DNA from: Dermanyssus gallinae
Taxonomy: Eukaryota; Arthropoda; Arachnida; Mesostigmata; Dermanyssidae
NCBI GenBank assembly: GCA_003439945.1
Contig: QVRM01004850.1
Location: 1-64,000 of the forward strand
Direction of reading: 5' to 3'
Length of the DNA: 64,000 nucleotides
Part shown: positions 1 to 8,631 of the stretch, piece by piece
Layout of the letters: each line of letters starts with the position of its first letter
Position numbering within the stretch: position 1 is the stretch's first letter
Program-made: the position numbers and the translations under genes
Notes under the pieces: generated by a model
The model's database searches: none
Told to the model about the DNA's origin: nothing
The model's input: only the letters and a program-made list of their open reading frames with translations

Positions 1-115
1 GCACTTTTTCGCCGGGTGGGACGGTCGCTGAAGTGTTTAAATCGTATGAAAGGAATGAATTGTATTGAAATTATGTACCATCTTGAAATGCAATGTTATT
101 GCGAAATAAACCATA
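1..115 (+). repeat. Dispersed repeat, copy 1 (cut by window edge)
   Basis: These bases recur in the same orientation at 8177-8290 with scattered substitutions. Both copies share the start gcactttttcg and the later block cttgaaatgcaatgttattgcga. At the 8.2 kb copy the sequence abuts a minus-strand BEL/Pao fragment, so the left edge of the window probably cuts a second example of the same composite repeat. No open frame of its own is seen. Confidence 0.75.
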
Positions 116-126
116 TATATATATTC

Positions 127-352
127 AATTTCAAAAAAAAATTCGTCTTGTAATTTTTGAATGCTTGTTCATCTATGGTGCTGCGCCTTGCCCTGGTGAA
201 TCTTTGCCTGACGTGGATGTAGCGTCTGCGGGTTTTCGCGATCTCCACATTCCACCAATAATTCGGCGAGACTGGACGTAGTCGCTTTGGATACGTTCGC
301 CTCTTGCTTGACGCCTTGCACGCGCTTCCTCCAGACTGTTCTAAATATTTTG
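127..352 (-). pseudogene. R1-like LINE ORF2 fragment (linker between endonuclease and RT)
   Basis: The minus strand reads as one open stretch containing PNYWWNVEIAKTRRRY and then RQRFTRARR. The complete LINE at 15.9-18.8 kb has the equivalent segment (KYWWTAEIANLRKA, KYTRARRKR, ORF2 residues about 277-306) between its endonuclease and reverse transcriptase. This is therefore a relic of the same superfamily but a divergent family. It is truncated on both sides; 353-484 continues without a recognisable match. With the gag-like remains at 2.3-3.9 kb on the same strand it may be one element later split by the mariner at 525-1763. Confidence 0.6.
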
Positions 353-484
353 AGCAGTTGTAGCTCCCCCCATTTTTACTATCCTTGCCAATCTTGCTTG
401 CAGCTTCCTGTTGTCGGGTGGTTTTAGCCGAAGTAGCCTAACCGGGACCAAAAGGGCTGCTGATAGAGTGACTCCGTCGACGTC

Positions 485-524
<40 letters not shown>
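485..524. repeat. (TA)n array, mariner insertion site
   Basis: A nearly pure TA run ends directly at the left terminal inverted repeat of the mariner. A shorter TA run (1764-1773) follows the right terminus. Mariners insert at TA dinucleotides, so this array is the probable target. Confidence 0.9.
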
Positions 525-527
<3 letters not shown>

Positions 528-552
528 GTAGTTCAATAAGTTCTTAGAATGA
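525..552 (+). repeat. Mariner left terminal inverted repeat
   Basis: It pairs with 1736-1763: the outer 22 bases are perfect, with one mismatch in 28. It abuts TA at 523-524. Confidence 0.9.
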
Positions 553-590
553 AAACCGAGAATTTTCCAAATCATGTTTTTAAATTTTTC

Positions 591-1593
591 TTATTTGATA
601 TACTCCCCGAGAAGCTTAATACACTTTTCCCCCCGAGATTTCAGAGCTTTCATACCTCTTGAGTAGAATTCCGCGTCGTTAGACTGAAAATAGGCATTGA
701 CAGCAGCCTTAACCCCTTCATTGCTGGAAAAACGCTTTCCACCGAGACTATTCTTCAAATGTCCAAAGAGGAAATAATCAGAGGGGGCCAGGTCTGGAGA
801 AAAGGAGGGTTGTTCAATAAGTTCGAACCTCAGTTGGGCCAGTTTTGCCGATGCTGGCCGGGACTTGTGTGCAGGAGCATTGCCCTGGTGAAACGGGACA
901 ACCTTCTTCTGCAAAGCGGGCCGTTTCACGATGAGTTCTTGCTAACGGCAGACCAACAGTCTTGCATAATATTCTCCTGTGATCCTTTTACAGCTCTCAA
1001 GGTAGTCGACCAGCATTATTCTACGTTGGTCTTAAAAAACTGTAGCCATCACCTTTCCGGTCAATGCCGTTGTCCGCACCCTCTTCGGAGGTCCTTCATC
1101 AGGTGCACACCATTGGCAAGATGCTTCTTGGGTCTCGGAAGTGTAGTGATGAACCCGGCTTTCATCGACGGTCATGAATCTGCACCAAAAATCCGACAGA
1201 TTGTTCGACATCTTGGCCAAATTTCGCTGTAAAGCCAAAACAGGCGCGTCTTTTTGGCCTTGGTTGAGCAAATGCGGCAGCCATTTTGCTCTAAGCTCTT
1301 TCATCTTCAAGTTTTCGTGTAGGATAAAATGCACACTGCCTAAACTAATCCCTAATGCCTCCGCTATTTCCTCAATGTTCATTCGCTTATCTGTGCCAAG
1401 AATTTTTCGCACTTTCTCTACGTTTTCCTCATCAGTTGCCGTTTTTTGGCCTCCTGGACGTAGTTCATCCTCGGTGCTCCTACGTCCTCTTTTTAACACA
1501 TTAATCCAGTTGGAAACAGTAGCAAAACATGGCGCAACCTTTAAAATAAAAATGCTTGATAACCACTCGAAACTCTTTTTTCTCCATTTTTAA
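591..1593 (-). pseudogene. Mariner transposase pseudogene
   Basis: The frame starts at 1593 with MEKKEFRVVIKHFYFKG, the usual mariner N-terminus. It carries the helix-turn-helix region (IAEALGISLGSVHFILHE), the first catalytic Asp in TVDES, and the third in PDLAPSDYFLF (the D34D spacing class). Disruptions: an in-frame stop at 1501-1503 with local loss of N-terminal sequence, a stop near 1032-1034 at the expected VFW position, and a stop at 942-944. The second catalytic Asp (normally HQDNAPAH) is Gly (codon at 882-884). The parts add up to near the family's usual length of about 345 residues. Stops and the lost Asp show it is not functional. Confidence 0.93.
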
Positions 1594-1735
1594 AATCACG
1601 CCGATACGTTGTACGGGAAAAGCTATCAAACGAAATCGCAACGGCCAATCACCATAATATATTGAGTGCTAGCAGTCGAAAAGTTGCAGTTCCTATTAGC
1701 GGTGAAAGCGTGTCAAAATTCGAATTCTAAAAAGC

Positions 1736-1763
1736 TCATTATAAGAACTTATTGAACTACCTG
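1736..1763 (-). repeat. Mariner right terminal inverted repeat
   Basis: Reverse complement of 525-552 with one mismatch in 28, followed by TA at 1764-1765. Confidence 0.9.
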
Positions 1764-1794
1764 TATATATATAGTGATCGCTAGGTTCACTTCG

Positions 1795-2007
1795 TTAAGT
1801 AGTGTAGTCTAATTGAAAAAAAATGTAAGGGTTGTAATCCTCCTCTACTACCCATAACTCAGAGATATGTTGGCAGGTTATGCACAATGCAGGTTCTGGT
1901 ATGAACATCCACAACCCAGATCGTTCGGTTCTTTTTTGCCAGTTCGACATTAACTCGCTAAGCAGCGAGAAAGCAGCGCTCCTCCTAGACACTATCTTGT
2001 CTTGCAT
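1795..2007 (-). pseudogene. Possible N-terminus of a LINE endonuclease (relic)
   Basis: The minus-strand frame begins MQDKIVSRRSAAFSLLSEL and a little later has MFIPEPA. This resembles the start of R1-clade endonucleases, where an 'LQINL..S.AA..LL' segment precedes a catalytic E in 'I.EP' (compare ISEPN in the complete LINE). Later endonuclease motifs are absent. The position, between gag-like remains at 2.3-3.9 kb and the linker at 127-352, fits one minus-strand element interrupted by the mariner. The match is short. Confidence 0.35.
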
Positions 2008-2291
2008 TAAATAAGCTCCGCAGCTCTTGTACAGTTTAGTTGGATAACCTTAAGTCGCATCATTTGAGTTCAGAGACTTGGGTAACCGTTGATGATCAAT
2101 CGGGGATGGCTGTCCTCTCTTGCGGTTCTTTCATGAGATAACCGACCATAGCCTTCTACATTGACAGCAGGCGTTTCCGCAGAAGGGCTTTGCCCGCTGA
2201 GCGCCTCGTCTTCCGTGGGCTCAGGAATAAGCTGATCAACTCTGAAAGAGTGACTCCGTATAGGGAGATGGACCGATTACCTCGGTTACTG
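2008..2291. other. Unassigned, probably LINE remnant
   Basis: There is no recognisable domain on either strand. It lies between two segments that resemble the same minus-strand LINE and is probably decayed sequence of that element. Confidence 0.3.
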
Positions 2292-2507
2292 CTAGACAAC
2301 AGTTTTGCATTTTCCGTCGAGGGCATGCATGGTAATTCTGGACAGGCTGCAGAGTTGCTCGGGTACCCCCGGTTGTAGCATAAGAGGGACCCCTCGTAAT
2401 CCTTTGCGACGTGACCCGTACTTACGACACCGTTTAACTTTAACGGCTTCGAATGTATAAGATCGAGCCCGGTGCCTCACTCTCTGGCAGTTCTGGCAGG
2501 TCGGCAC
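2292..2507 (-). pseudogene. Degenerate gag-like zinc knuckle (LINE ORF1 relic)
   Basis: The frame contains PTCQNCQRVRHRARSYTF followed by KRCRKYGS. This fits a CX2CX4HX4C knuckle followed by a second one, with final or second cysteines replaced (Y for C twice). The complete LINE's ORF1 ends in three such knuckles. It lies upstream, in minus-strand order, of the possible endonuclease start at 2007-1795, as ORF1 should. Confidence 0.5.
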
Positions 2508-3413
2508 GTTGATCCACTCTGAAATTGGACGGACGACCGGCCGTTGGCTCCTTTTCGTGGTTCTTCATTTTGAAAATATATAAAATAAGAGAGAGGGAAA
2601 CTCAATATAAAATAAAAGACCAGCAACTTTGGCAGCATGTCTCATTGCGTTTCTTCTTCTCGTCTTATCCTTCGAGGAGATCTCTTACTATACTGTTTTT
2701 AGTGGAGAAAGACCACTTAATACATTGGCGTCTCCTTTTAGTGCAACAATGAAAAGTGCGGATGCACCCTTCGTTGTTTCTGCGGCCCTTTGCCACATGT
2801 CCCCGCTGGCAAGCTAGCCCGAGTGATCTTTACGTTGTATTGTGCGGGGTCAATGTGGTTACACAATTGCTTCAGGGTGCCTGCATAAAAGACACCGTCC
2901 TTCTTCTGGACAAATATATACGTGCCACTCAGAGCTCTTTAACGCCCTTGCCTCATCTTGACTAGTCATGTAATACGGAATGGCCCCTGTTACGCGTAGC
3001 TCTTCAGTATTCTCAGAGAGCTCGTTGGCTTTTTCAATTTCTTCTGTATAAGCTCGAAGCCTTCCCATGGCCCGGATACTTTGGCACACGAATCGCCATC
3101 AGGACTCGTGCATTGGTTCGTCGTCGTTCTGCGTCTCTTTAATGAGGCTTAACAGCGCGGTACTCACTTCCTAGCCTCCCCATGCCATTCCTTGAAACTG
3201 CGAGGCCACATTTTTCAGACAACAGAGTCAGCCGAGTCTTAATTTTATGCTATGAGATGCCAAAGAGAACTATTTTTGATATGCTTGATTTGAGCTGAAA
3301 TACGTTGCTGAACGCACCGCAGGGCCACTCCTTTATCAAAAGATCTTTCATAATACCTGCTGTTTCGCAGTTCTTGATAAGATCATCTATGACCTTTATC
3401 CTGCCATGCGTAC
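2508..3413 (-). other. Probable decayed ORF1 region, no clear domain
   Basis: Short minus-strand open segments occur (2859-3089, with RLRAYTEEIEKANELSE and CPEEGRCLLCRHP) between the zinc knuckle and the charged segment at 3414-3854. They have the polar character of a gag-like ORF1, but I cannot assign a domain. Confidence 0.3.
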
Positions 3414-3854
3414 TTAGAATATCCGGCGTGCACTAACAGGCACGCCGGTATTTATTGACTCGTTAGGGAGCGAATCGGTTTGTTGCCGCTCGTCGGCATT
3501 CTTCGTCTTCTCTGCCCTTACCATATCTTTGATTTTGAATCTCAGTTTCTCCGACGAGCTCTTGACAGTGGTATGCATATTTTTCCAACTTGCAGTGACT
3601 TTTTCTATGTCTTCTATTAGGAGCAGTGCTGGCGCTAGCCGAGGACACTTCGGTTCATCCAATTCGTCCGAGTTTCCTTCCGTTGCGGGGTGATTATTGC
3701 CGGTTTGACTTGCTTGTTGGATTGCCTGACCATCTTGGCCTGGCTCATATGCCGGCACCTTGTCCGGCCCTTTGCGTACAGGCGAGCGGCCCGCAAACAT
3801 TTCTAGCCCAGAGGGGTAGTTGCTATATGGCAACTTATATATATATATGCTCAT
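3414..3854 (-). pseudogene. Charged, coiled-coil-like segment of a possible LINE ORF1
   Basis: An open minus-strand segment of 146 codons is rich in K, E, S and Q. It includes EDIEKVTASWKNMHTTVKSS and then KLRFKIKDMVRAEKTKN, which suggest amphipathic helices. ORF1 proteins of R1-clade LINEs usually have such a segment before the zinc knuckles, and here the knuckle follows about 900 bases downstream on the minus strand. No homologue is recognised directly; the assignment rests on composition and order. Confidence 0.35.
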
Positions 3855-3939
3855 TTAGCAAAAATCTCGCAAAAAATGTTGTTGGGCTTTTCATCATATT
3901 TATTTCACTCATATTAAGTATGTGTATAATATAGAAAAT

Positions 3940-4180
3940 GATACAAATGTCAGCTTGTTATTTGAAAGAGGCAGTGCAGTGATCTATTCGCAAGGGCAGG
4001 CAGACGCATGAAACTTCGTACACGCCTTAGAGCACAGTCGACAGATGCACTCCGAAGAAAAAAAATGAACGAGTAAGAAAAAGTGCCCGGTTCTGGCTTT
4101 GAACTCAGGACTACCTGTACCGCGTTCGCTAAATAGGCAGTGGCGCTACCTATTCGGTTGCATCCTCTGTCTAAAAACGG
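3940..4180 (-). mobile_element. Possible third tRNA-like SINE (family C)
   Basis: On the minus strand a tRNA-like stretch (about 4165-4090) contains tgcctatttagcg and a weak B-box-like gagttcaaagcc. It is followed by an A/T-richer tail to about 3940. It lies just upstream of the BEL/Pao relic. Only one copy is visible, so family status is unproven; it could also be a decayed tRNA pseudogene. Confidence 0.3.
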
Positions 4181-4229
4181 TAGCACTAAATAGAGTCATT
4201 GGCTAAACCCAGGTGATGTTTACGAGGGT

Positions 4230-4935
4230 GATGACTAAGGTCGGGCGATTTATAGGATGACCTCGTTCGGTGTTAAGGACAGCCAGCACAACACTATCGC
4301 CGTCATCAAAGCTCACGCAAACAAATACGCAACCAGCCACTACGACGCGTGCAAGAGTATTTTCCATAACCTGTACATAATCGATATAATGGCGGGCGCA
4401 GGGTCCGCAGGCGAAGCGGAGCGGTTGTGACACGAGGTGGTCGAAGTACTGGGTGATGCGGAAATGGTCTTGAACAAGTTGAAGTTCCAGTAGGCGACGA
4501 GAGAGATAATGTGCACACTGACGCAGCTCGCGAGAGCACGCTGCTGCACCCAGCAAGCGTCAATAAGGTGCTAGGCGTAGGTTGGGACCTGACAAGCTCG
4601 CATTCCAGCCGAACGGAATCATGGACTTCACGGAATCAGCACCACCCACATTGTGCACGCTCATGGGTGCCTGCGCGCGACGTTACGATCCTCAAGACTT
4701 AATCGCGACGTTCATAATAAAGTTCATACTGCAGGAGGCTCACCAGACCAAGCGATCGATCGGCAAGGCGCTACCGGCGGAATTGGCGCGGTGGTGGTTG
4801 GCCTGGGTTGACGAGGTGAAAGAGCTAGCGGTCTTCGAGATGAAGAGAAACCTTAGACTCAGACGCGGAACTACGGCTGTAATACATGATTTTCCCCACG
4901 CGAAGACAGAGCGTACGCTCCTGTTATTTGCGTCA
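4230..4935 (+). pseudogene. BEL/Pao reverse transcriptase, degraded
   Basis: Readable pieces include HNLYIIDIMAGAGSAGEAER, where the catalytic YVDD box of the family should be; here it is YIID, so one Asp is lost. It continues with RRYDPQDLIATFIIKFILQE and PAELARWWLAWVDEVKELA, the connection segment that in intact elements reads roughly 'YDPLGL..P..I..K.LLQELW' and 'PEEL...W..W..EL..L'. Stops and frame changes separate the pieces. The family assignment is strong; activity is excluded. Confidence 0.82.
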
Positions 4936-5217
4936 AGATCACGGATGCCCAAGGTACAATTTCGATTGGCTGGGTCGCTGGCAAGGCCAAATTAGTTCTG
5001 TTGCAATTTATTAAGGGCCTAACAATACCTAACAAAGAGTAAATGGGAGCCATGCTAGCAGTTAGACTGGCTAGTAAGGTGCGCGATCAATTGGAACTTG
5101 GCTAGGTCAATGCGTTTTAGTGGTCTCACGCACAAGTAGTATTACATTGGATATACTTAGCCGCACCACATAAGTGAGGAGTATTTGTTAGAAATAGCTG
5201 AGTGGAGATACTGACAC
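4936..5217 (+). pseudogene. BEL/Pao RNase H-like domain, degraded
   Basis: The translation reads ITDAQGTISIGWVAGKAKL, then KGLTIPNKE, a stop, MGAMLAVRLASKVRDQLELG, and finally AQVVLHWIYLAAPHK. This matches the pattern 'AK.+VAPLK.LTIPRLELLAALLAARLA ... S.VVLHWI' of the family. At least four in-frame stops are present. The domain ends where the SINE at 5222 begins. Confidence 0.82.
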
Positions 5218-5221
5218 ATAC

Positions 5222-5376
5222 TTTTTTCGGGCTGATCCTCAGCCAACATTTAGCGTCCACGGGTTTGGTTTTGCATTGCTTCGTAAGACGGACCCCATAA
5301 ATACAAATATGCAACGGTGGGGCTCAAACCCGCGTATCTATGTGTCTCCTCTGGCCGCGAGGCGCACGCGAGTGGA
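5222..5376 (-). mobile_element. SINE family A, copy 1 (5'-truncated), inside BEL/Pao
   Basis: On the minus strand, from about 5376 down to 5222, it reads gcgtgcgcctcgcggccaga, a B-box-like gggtttgagccccacc, the block ccgtcttacgaagcaatgc, and a tail with gttggctgaggatcagcccg. The same blocks occur in order at 22010-22270 and 45888-46053. The head with the A box is missing. It splits the RNase H from the NPADLL linker of the host element; no clear target duplication could be read. Confidence 0.8.
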
Positions 5377-5410
5377 GGTACGGCAGCGGCATCATTGCCT
5401 AGGAGAGGTG

Positions 5411-5760
5411 AACCCAGCTGACCTACTCTTTCGCCGTATGAGAATTCGTAAGCTAAATGCAAGTGTCTTATAGTTGCAGGGTACGGGCTTTCTAGCCGGT
5501 CCAGCTGTGCAGTATCCTGTACTTAAGTAAATCCCTACATTATATAAAGAGCTCCCTGAGGTTCGAGCGTTGCTAGCAGTGGAGCAGCCTCCAGATATAA
5601 TTTCGGCATAGTCTTCAAGTTTGCAGCGTCTTGTCAAAGTGCTTGCGACAATTGCGGTAGCGGTACGGCGATTCAAGGAAGACAAGTCTGCAACGGGCCT
5701 GCTAACAACGCGTCTCGTTTGTTAAGTTCAGCAACGCTGCTTAAGGGAGACCATAGCGAG
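5411..5760 (+). pseudogene. BEL/Pao linker between RNase H and integrase
   Basis: After the SINE the host element resumes with EVNPADLLFRRMRIRKLN, then LQGTGFLAGPAVQYPV, YKELPEVRALLAVEQPP and SSSLQRLVKVLATIAVAVRR. Intact BEL elements have 'NPADLLSRG...L..LW..GP.WL' and 'F.S...LLRV.A.VLRF'. Stops are frequent. The minus-strand fragment at 7.67-8.18 kb covers the same interval, so two BEL copies are present. Confidence 0.82.
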
Positions 5761-6350
5761 TCTTGCCAAGAAAGAAACACCTTACCATCCAAAGATTGCC
5801 GAATTCAAGGCGTTCATCGATGACGGGGGCTTGCCGCGGATTGGCACCCGATTCTACCGCAAGACGACCCGCTCACGCAGTTGATGCATACTCACGAGAG
5901 CAGGTTCTGTCAGATGAATGTTGAAGCAACGATGAAACAGTTACGGGAAAACTATTGGATAATTAGAATGCGACAACTAGTAAAGACGACAATCTACAAT
6001 TGCACCGCATGCGCAAGAAAGCGAGCGAGGATCGTCAAGATGGAGAAAGCGCCGCTGCCAGCTTCAACAATCAAGAGTTCGTTTCGCCACCGGTGCCGAC
6101 TAGTTCAGTCCACTCGCAGTACAAGCCAAGGCGAGGAGAAGAAGATCTAAGTGACCATCTTTACTTGCGACGTAGTAAGCGCAATTCACCTGGAGGTGGT
6201 AGAAGACCTTACGGCAAAAACGTGTCTGGCGGCCATAAAAGAGATTTGCAGCGCAACGCGGGCTGCCCGGCAGATTTAGTTCGGACAACGCACTAACGTT
6301 CCAGAAGGCGCCGTGACGAAGCTGTTCAGAATTACCTGGGCCACGGGGTC
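5761..6350 (+). pseudogene. BEL/Pao integrase, degraded
   Basis: The segment holds KIAEFKAFIDDGGLPRIGTRF and then the zinc-binding region HTHESRFCQMNVEATMKQLR with YWIIRMRQLVKTTIYNCTAC (an H-x3-type histidine pair lacking its consensus second His, with CxxC intact). The core piece VEDLTAKTCLAAIKEICS follows in another frame, then an FGQRTN remnant of the 'SDNGTNF' site. At least two frameshifts separate the pieces. Confidence 0.82.
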
Positions 6351-6489
6351 TCTTTGGACTTTAACGTCACAAGGGCCCAATAATTAATCAATGATCCTTC
6401 CCACGAGTTTCAAGTCGGCCCGACGAGCCGAGAGCCCTGGCATCAAGTCATTTCCTCATGCCAAAGGTGCCGCTGACGTTGCCAGCCGT

Positions 6490-6835
6490 CGTTCGGCAAT
6501 CATCCAGACGGGTTTGTGAAAATATGGAAACAGCAAGAAAAGTTACTGAATTCGTTCTGGAAGCGGATCGAATACATGCTCGTGCTAAGAACAATTCTAC
6601 AGCGAACAGGAGTGCAGAACGACGTGTTGAAGAAGGGCGACGTTGACATAACGAAGCATCGTATAATTTTCCCTGCAGAGAAGAAGCTTTGCAAAGAAAG
6701 GACGGAACACCGCGCGCCTACTGTACCACGCGGTACGGCCGATCAGCAGCCCAGGGGGCGAGTCAGAGCCGGGTATATTAATTTACTGCGTCATGAATTG
6801 GTGTGGGTCATGAAGGAAGGCTAGGGGTGGACGTT
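6490..6835 (+). pseudogene. BEL/Pao pol C-terminal region (DUF5641-like)
   Basis: The open frame at 6516-6824 includes KIWKQQEKLLNSFWKRIEYM and NDVLKKGDVDIT. These match the pattern 'RR...Q.L...FWKRW..EYL..L..R' and 'GD.VLI' found at the end of BEL/Pao polyproteins. The proline/arginine-rich remainder is not conserved. It closes the element before the possible LTR. Confidence 0.6.
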
Positions 6836-7052
6836 AGATGTTCAGTACGGAAGCACCCTGATTGCTGTGTGTTGATAAATATTGTACACATGTATATTGT
6901 CGTGATGTAAACAAACCCTACCGTCTGTATATTGAAAACGAATGTGAGCTCTACCCACGCGAGCAAGACCAGTATCGAGAATAAATACAAAGCTGTGTAT
7001 ATTATTCCTGATATAAAGTCGTTCTCGTTCCGCATTACTCAATCAACAATCA
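6836..7052 (+). repeat. Possible 3' LTR of the BEL/Pao relic
   Basis: It lies directly after the pol C-terminus. It starts near a tgttcag and ends near tcaatcaaca, so TG...CA ends are possible. AATAAA occurs at 6980-6985. No 5' LTR is visible in the window for comparison, so the limits are guesses. A short minisatellite outlier starts at its right end. Confidence 0.35.
6980..6985 (+). promoter_or_regulatory. Possible polyadenylation signal in LTR
   Basis: AATAAA lies within the possible LTR, about 150 bases after the end of the pol remnants. Confidence 0.3.
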
Positions 7053-7180
7053 CCATTAGGCACAACACTATCACCATTATCAACACTATCATCACTAACA
7101 ATAACACTATCACTATTAACAACAACATGATCACCATTAACAACAAAACTATTACCGCTAGCAACACTACCTATTGTTGC
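7035..7180 (+). repeat. Outlying block of the 21-bp minisatellite
   Basis: About seven degenerate units such as aacactatcatcactaacaa and aacatgatcaccattaacaa match the large array starting at 8632. It is separated from that array by 1.45 kb that includes BEL/Pao sequence. Confidence 0.85.
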
Positions 7181-7621
7181 CAGCGAAACCGTAAAAGGAA
7201 GACAGTCGAAATGCTTGGGTTTACTAATACAGATTCTTATTTATTATGTTTCACGATACGACAGATAGGCCATGCGGCAGCGCCGTCCCTCTCCGTATTA
7301 TTGCCTGGCTAACTTTTTACGCTACGCTCCAGTAGCATGAAGCCGTTTCGCCGCCAGAACTCACATTCTTCACACACTCAATAATTCTGCGCTAACCAAT
7401 AGTTATACGACTCGTATATGTCATGAAACTCGTATATGTCAATAAAAAAAAAAAATATATATATATATATATATCTGTGCGACATCGTTTCCAAAATGAA
7501 CTGCTTCGATAGTGGCGCATGTGAATATCCCGACCTAAATCTTCTTTTCTTTTCACCTCCTTCATTCTCTATTATGATTAAATCGATGGCAGTAGTCTCG
7601 AACGGTCGAAACGACATATAG
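7181..7621. other. Unassigned stretch with A/TA tract
   Basis: No gene is seen. It contains an A-run and (TA)n at about 7442-7474. The minus-strand frame over it is a low-complexity artefact. Confidence 0.5.
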
Positions 7622-8176
7622 ATCCGCGTTGCCGAGAGCAGCGCCCCTTTGGCCAAAGCTGGCTCGGCTTGATCACGCAGACGTTTCGTACACTTAGAAC
7701 TCGTCAACTAGACCACCTGCCGCATCCTCCGGATCCAGTCCTCTCCTGGCAACACGTTCATGTCAATTTCTGTCTTCAAAAGCTTCCACCTGGAATTAAA
7801 CTTGGTCAGGCCCGTGTCTTCGGGAGGCTCGCCACGAGAGGTATTCATGACGGCCATCCTTCAAGCAGCGCTGCTGGGCCTCACGCAGCATATTCTGTTT
7901 CGCCCACGCCACTTCTGTCGTGAGTGGATCGTTTGTATCCTGCCGACGGAAACCCTTTCCAGCCCGAGCGACGATGGCGACGACTTGGATCACTCTGCGC
8001 AAGTTCGAACACCCCGCTGGGTCTATTATCGGGGGTTTGCACGTTGCGACAAACACCTGAGTCCCTGGAAGCTCTTTGTAGCCCCGCCCCGGCTGGAAAG
8101 TAGGATACTGAATTGACGGCTCCTTCAGGACCCTTGGGACCTTCGGATCCTTGAGCTGCCAGACGCATTGGCGGTC
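7622..8176 (-). pseudogene. Second BEL/Pao pol fragment (linker region)
   Basis: The minus strand reads QLKDPKVPRVLKEPSIQYP, YKELPGTQVFVATCKPP and CSNLRRVIQVVAIVARAG, followed by LTTEVAWAKQNMLREAQQRC. These align step by step with the plus-strand copy at 5411-5760 (LQGTGFLAGPAVQYP, YKELPEVRALLAVEQPP, SSSLQRLVKVLATIAVA). The open stretch is longer than in the first copy, so it is less decayed there. RT and integrase core are absent. The two copies are in opposite orientation. Confidence 0.75.
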
Positions 8177-8300
8177 TTTGCACTTTTTCGTCCAGTGGGA
8201 CGGTCGCTGAAGTGTTTAAATTGGATATAATGAATGAAGTGTATTGCACTTATGTACCATCTTGAAATGCAATGTTATTGCGAAGCAAACAATATGTATA
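8177..8300 (+). repeat. Dispersed repeat, copy 2
   Basis: Near match to window bases 1-115. It directly joins the BEL/Pao fragment at 8176, so the junction may be part of a composite repeat family. Confidence 0.8.
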
Positions 8301-8339
8301 CTAATTTTGCACTATTCATATATATACACTAATCGCTCA

Positions 8340-8370
<31 letters not shown>

Positions 8371-8587
8371 CCTGCGCTTGCCCGCCTACCTCGCTCCTCA
8401 TCCTAGGGCAATACTACAGCCGCCGTGCACGGCGTCGGACGCCCTGGTTTCCGCCGGGCTAAGGGATCGTTGAACGCAGATTACACCGAACGCTTGAGAT
8501 AACAAAGCGCGCATCTCTTTTATACAGGCAAAGATCCGGGCGGCGTGCTAACAGGCAAAGATCATCACCATCATGCCGCGGAAATAA
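8340..8587. other. TA array and unassigned spacer
   Basis: (TA)n covers 8340-8366. The rest, up to the hairpin, has caggcaaagatc twice (about 8525 and 8551) but no open frame with recognisable similarity. Confidence 0.5.
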
Positions 8588-8626
8588 ACCAGAACAACTA
8601 ACCGCAATACGGTTAGTTGTTCTGGT
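8588..8626. repeat. Perfect 17-bp inverted repeat (hairpin) at minisatellite edge
   Basis: accagaacaactaaccg (8588-8604) is followed by the 5-base loop caata and then its exact reverse complement (8610-8626). The minisatellite starts six bases later. The arm is itself an AAC-rich sequence similar to minisatellite units. It is not followed by a T-run and is not a bacterial-type terminator in this setting. Confidence 0.95.
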
Positions 8627-8631
8627 GTGGT

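Larger units (their letters stand above)
525..1763 (-). mobile_element. Mariner (Tc1/IS630 superfamily) DNA transposon, structurally complete but dead
   Basis: The element is 1239 bp. Both ends begin, reading inward, with caggtagttcaataagttct, and the match extends to about 27 of 28 positions (525-552 and 1736-1763). Both ends are flanked by TA, as expected from the TA target duplication of the superfamily. The single minus-strand transposase is broken by stops and lacks one catalytic aspartate (see its entry), so the copy cannot move itself. Intact-looking termini mean it could still be mobilised by a transposase supplied elsewhere; that is inference. Confidence 0.93.
4200..6835 (+). mobile_element. 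Decayed BEL/Pao LTR retrotransposon, pol region
   Basis: Plus-strand conceptual translation across three frames gives BEL/Pao pol in the right order: reverse transcriptase (about 4230-4930), RNase H (about 4935-5215), linker (5411-5760), integrase (5761-6350) and the C-terminal region (6490-6830). Many frameshifts and stops are present and a SINE interrupts it at 5222-5376. Gag and protease are not seen. A possible LTR follows. The copy is old and inactive. Confidence 0.85.

Noticed and set aside
8588..8626. Rho-independent terminator
   Set aside because: The sequence is eukaryotic, there is no T-run after the stem, and no upstream gene.
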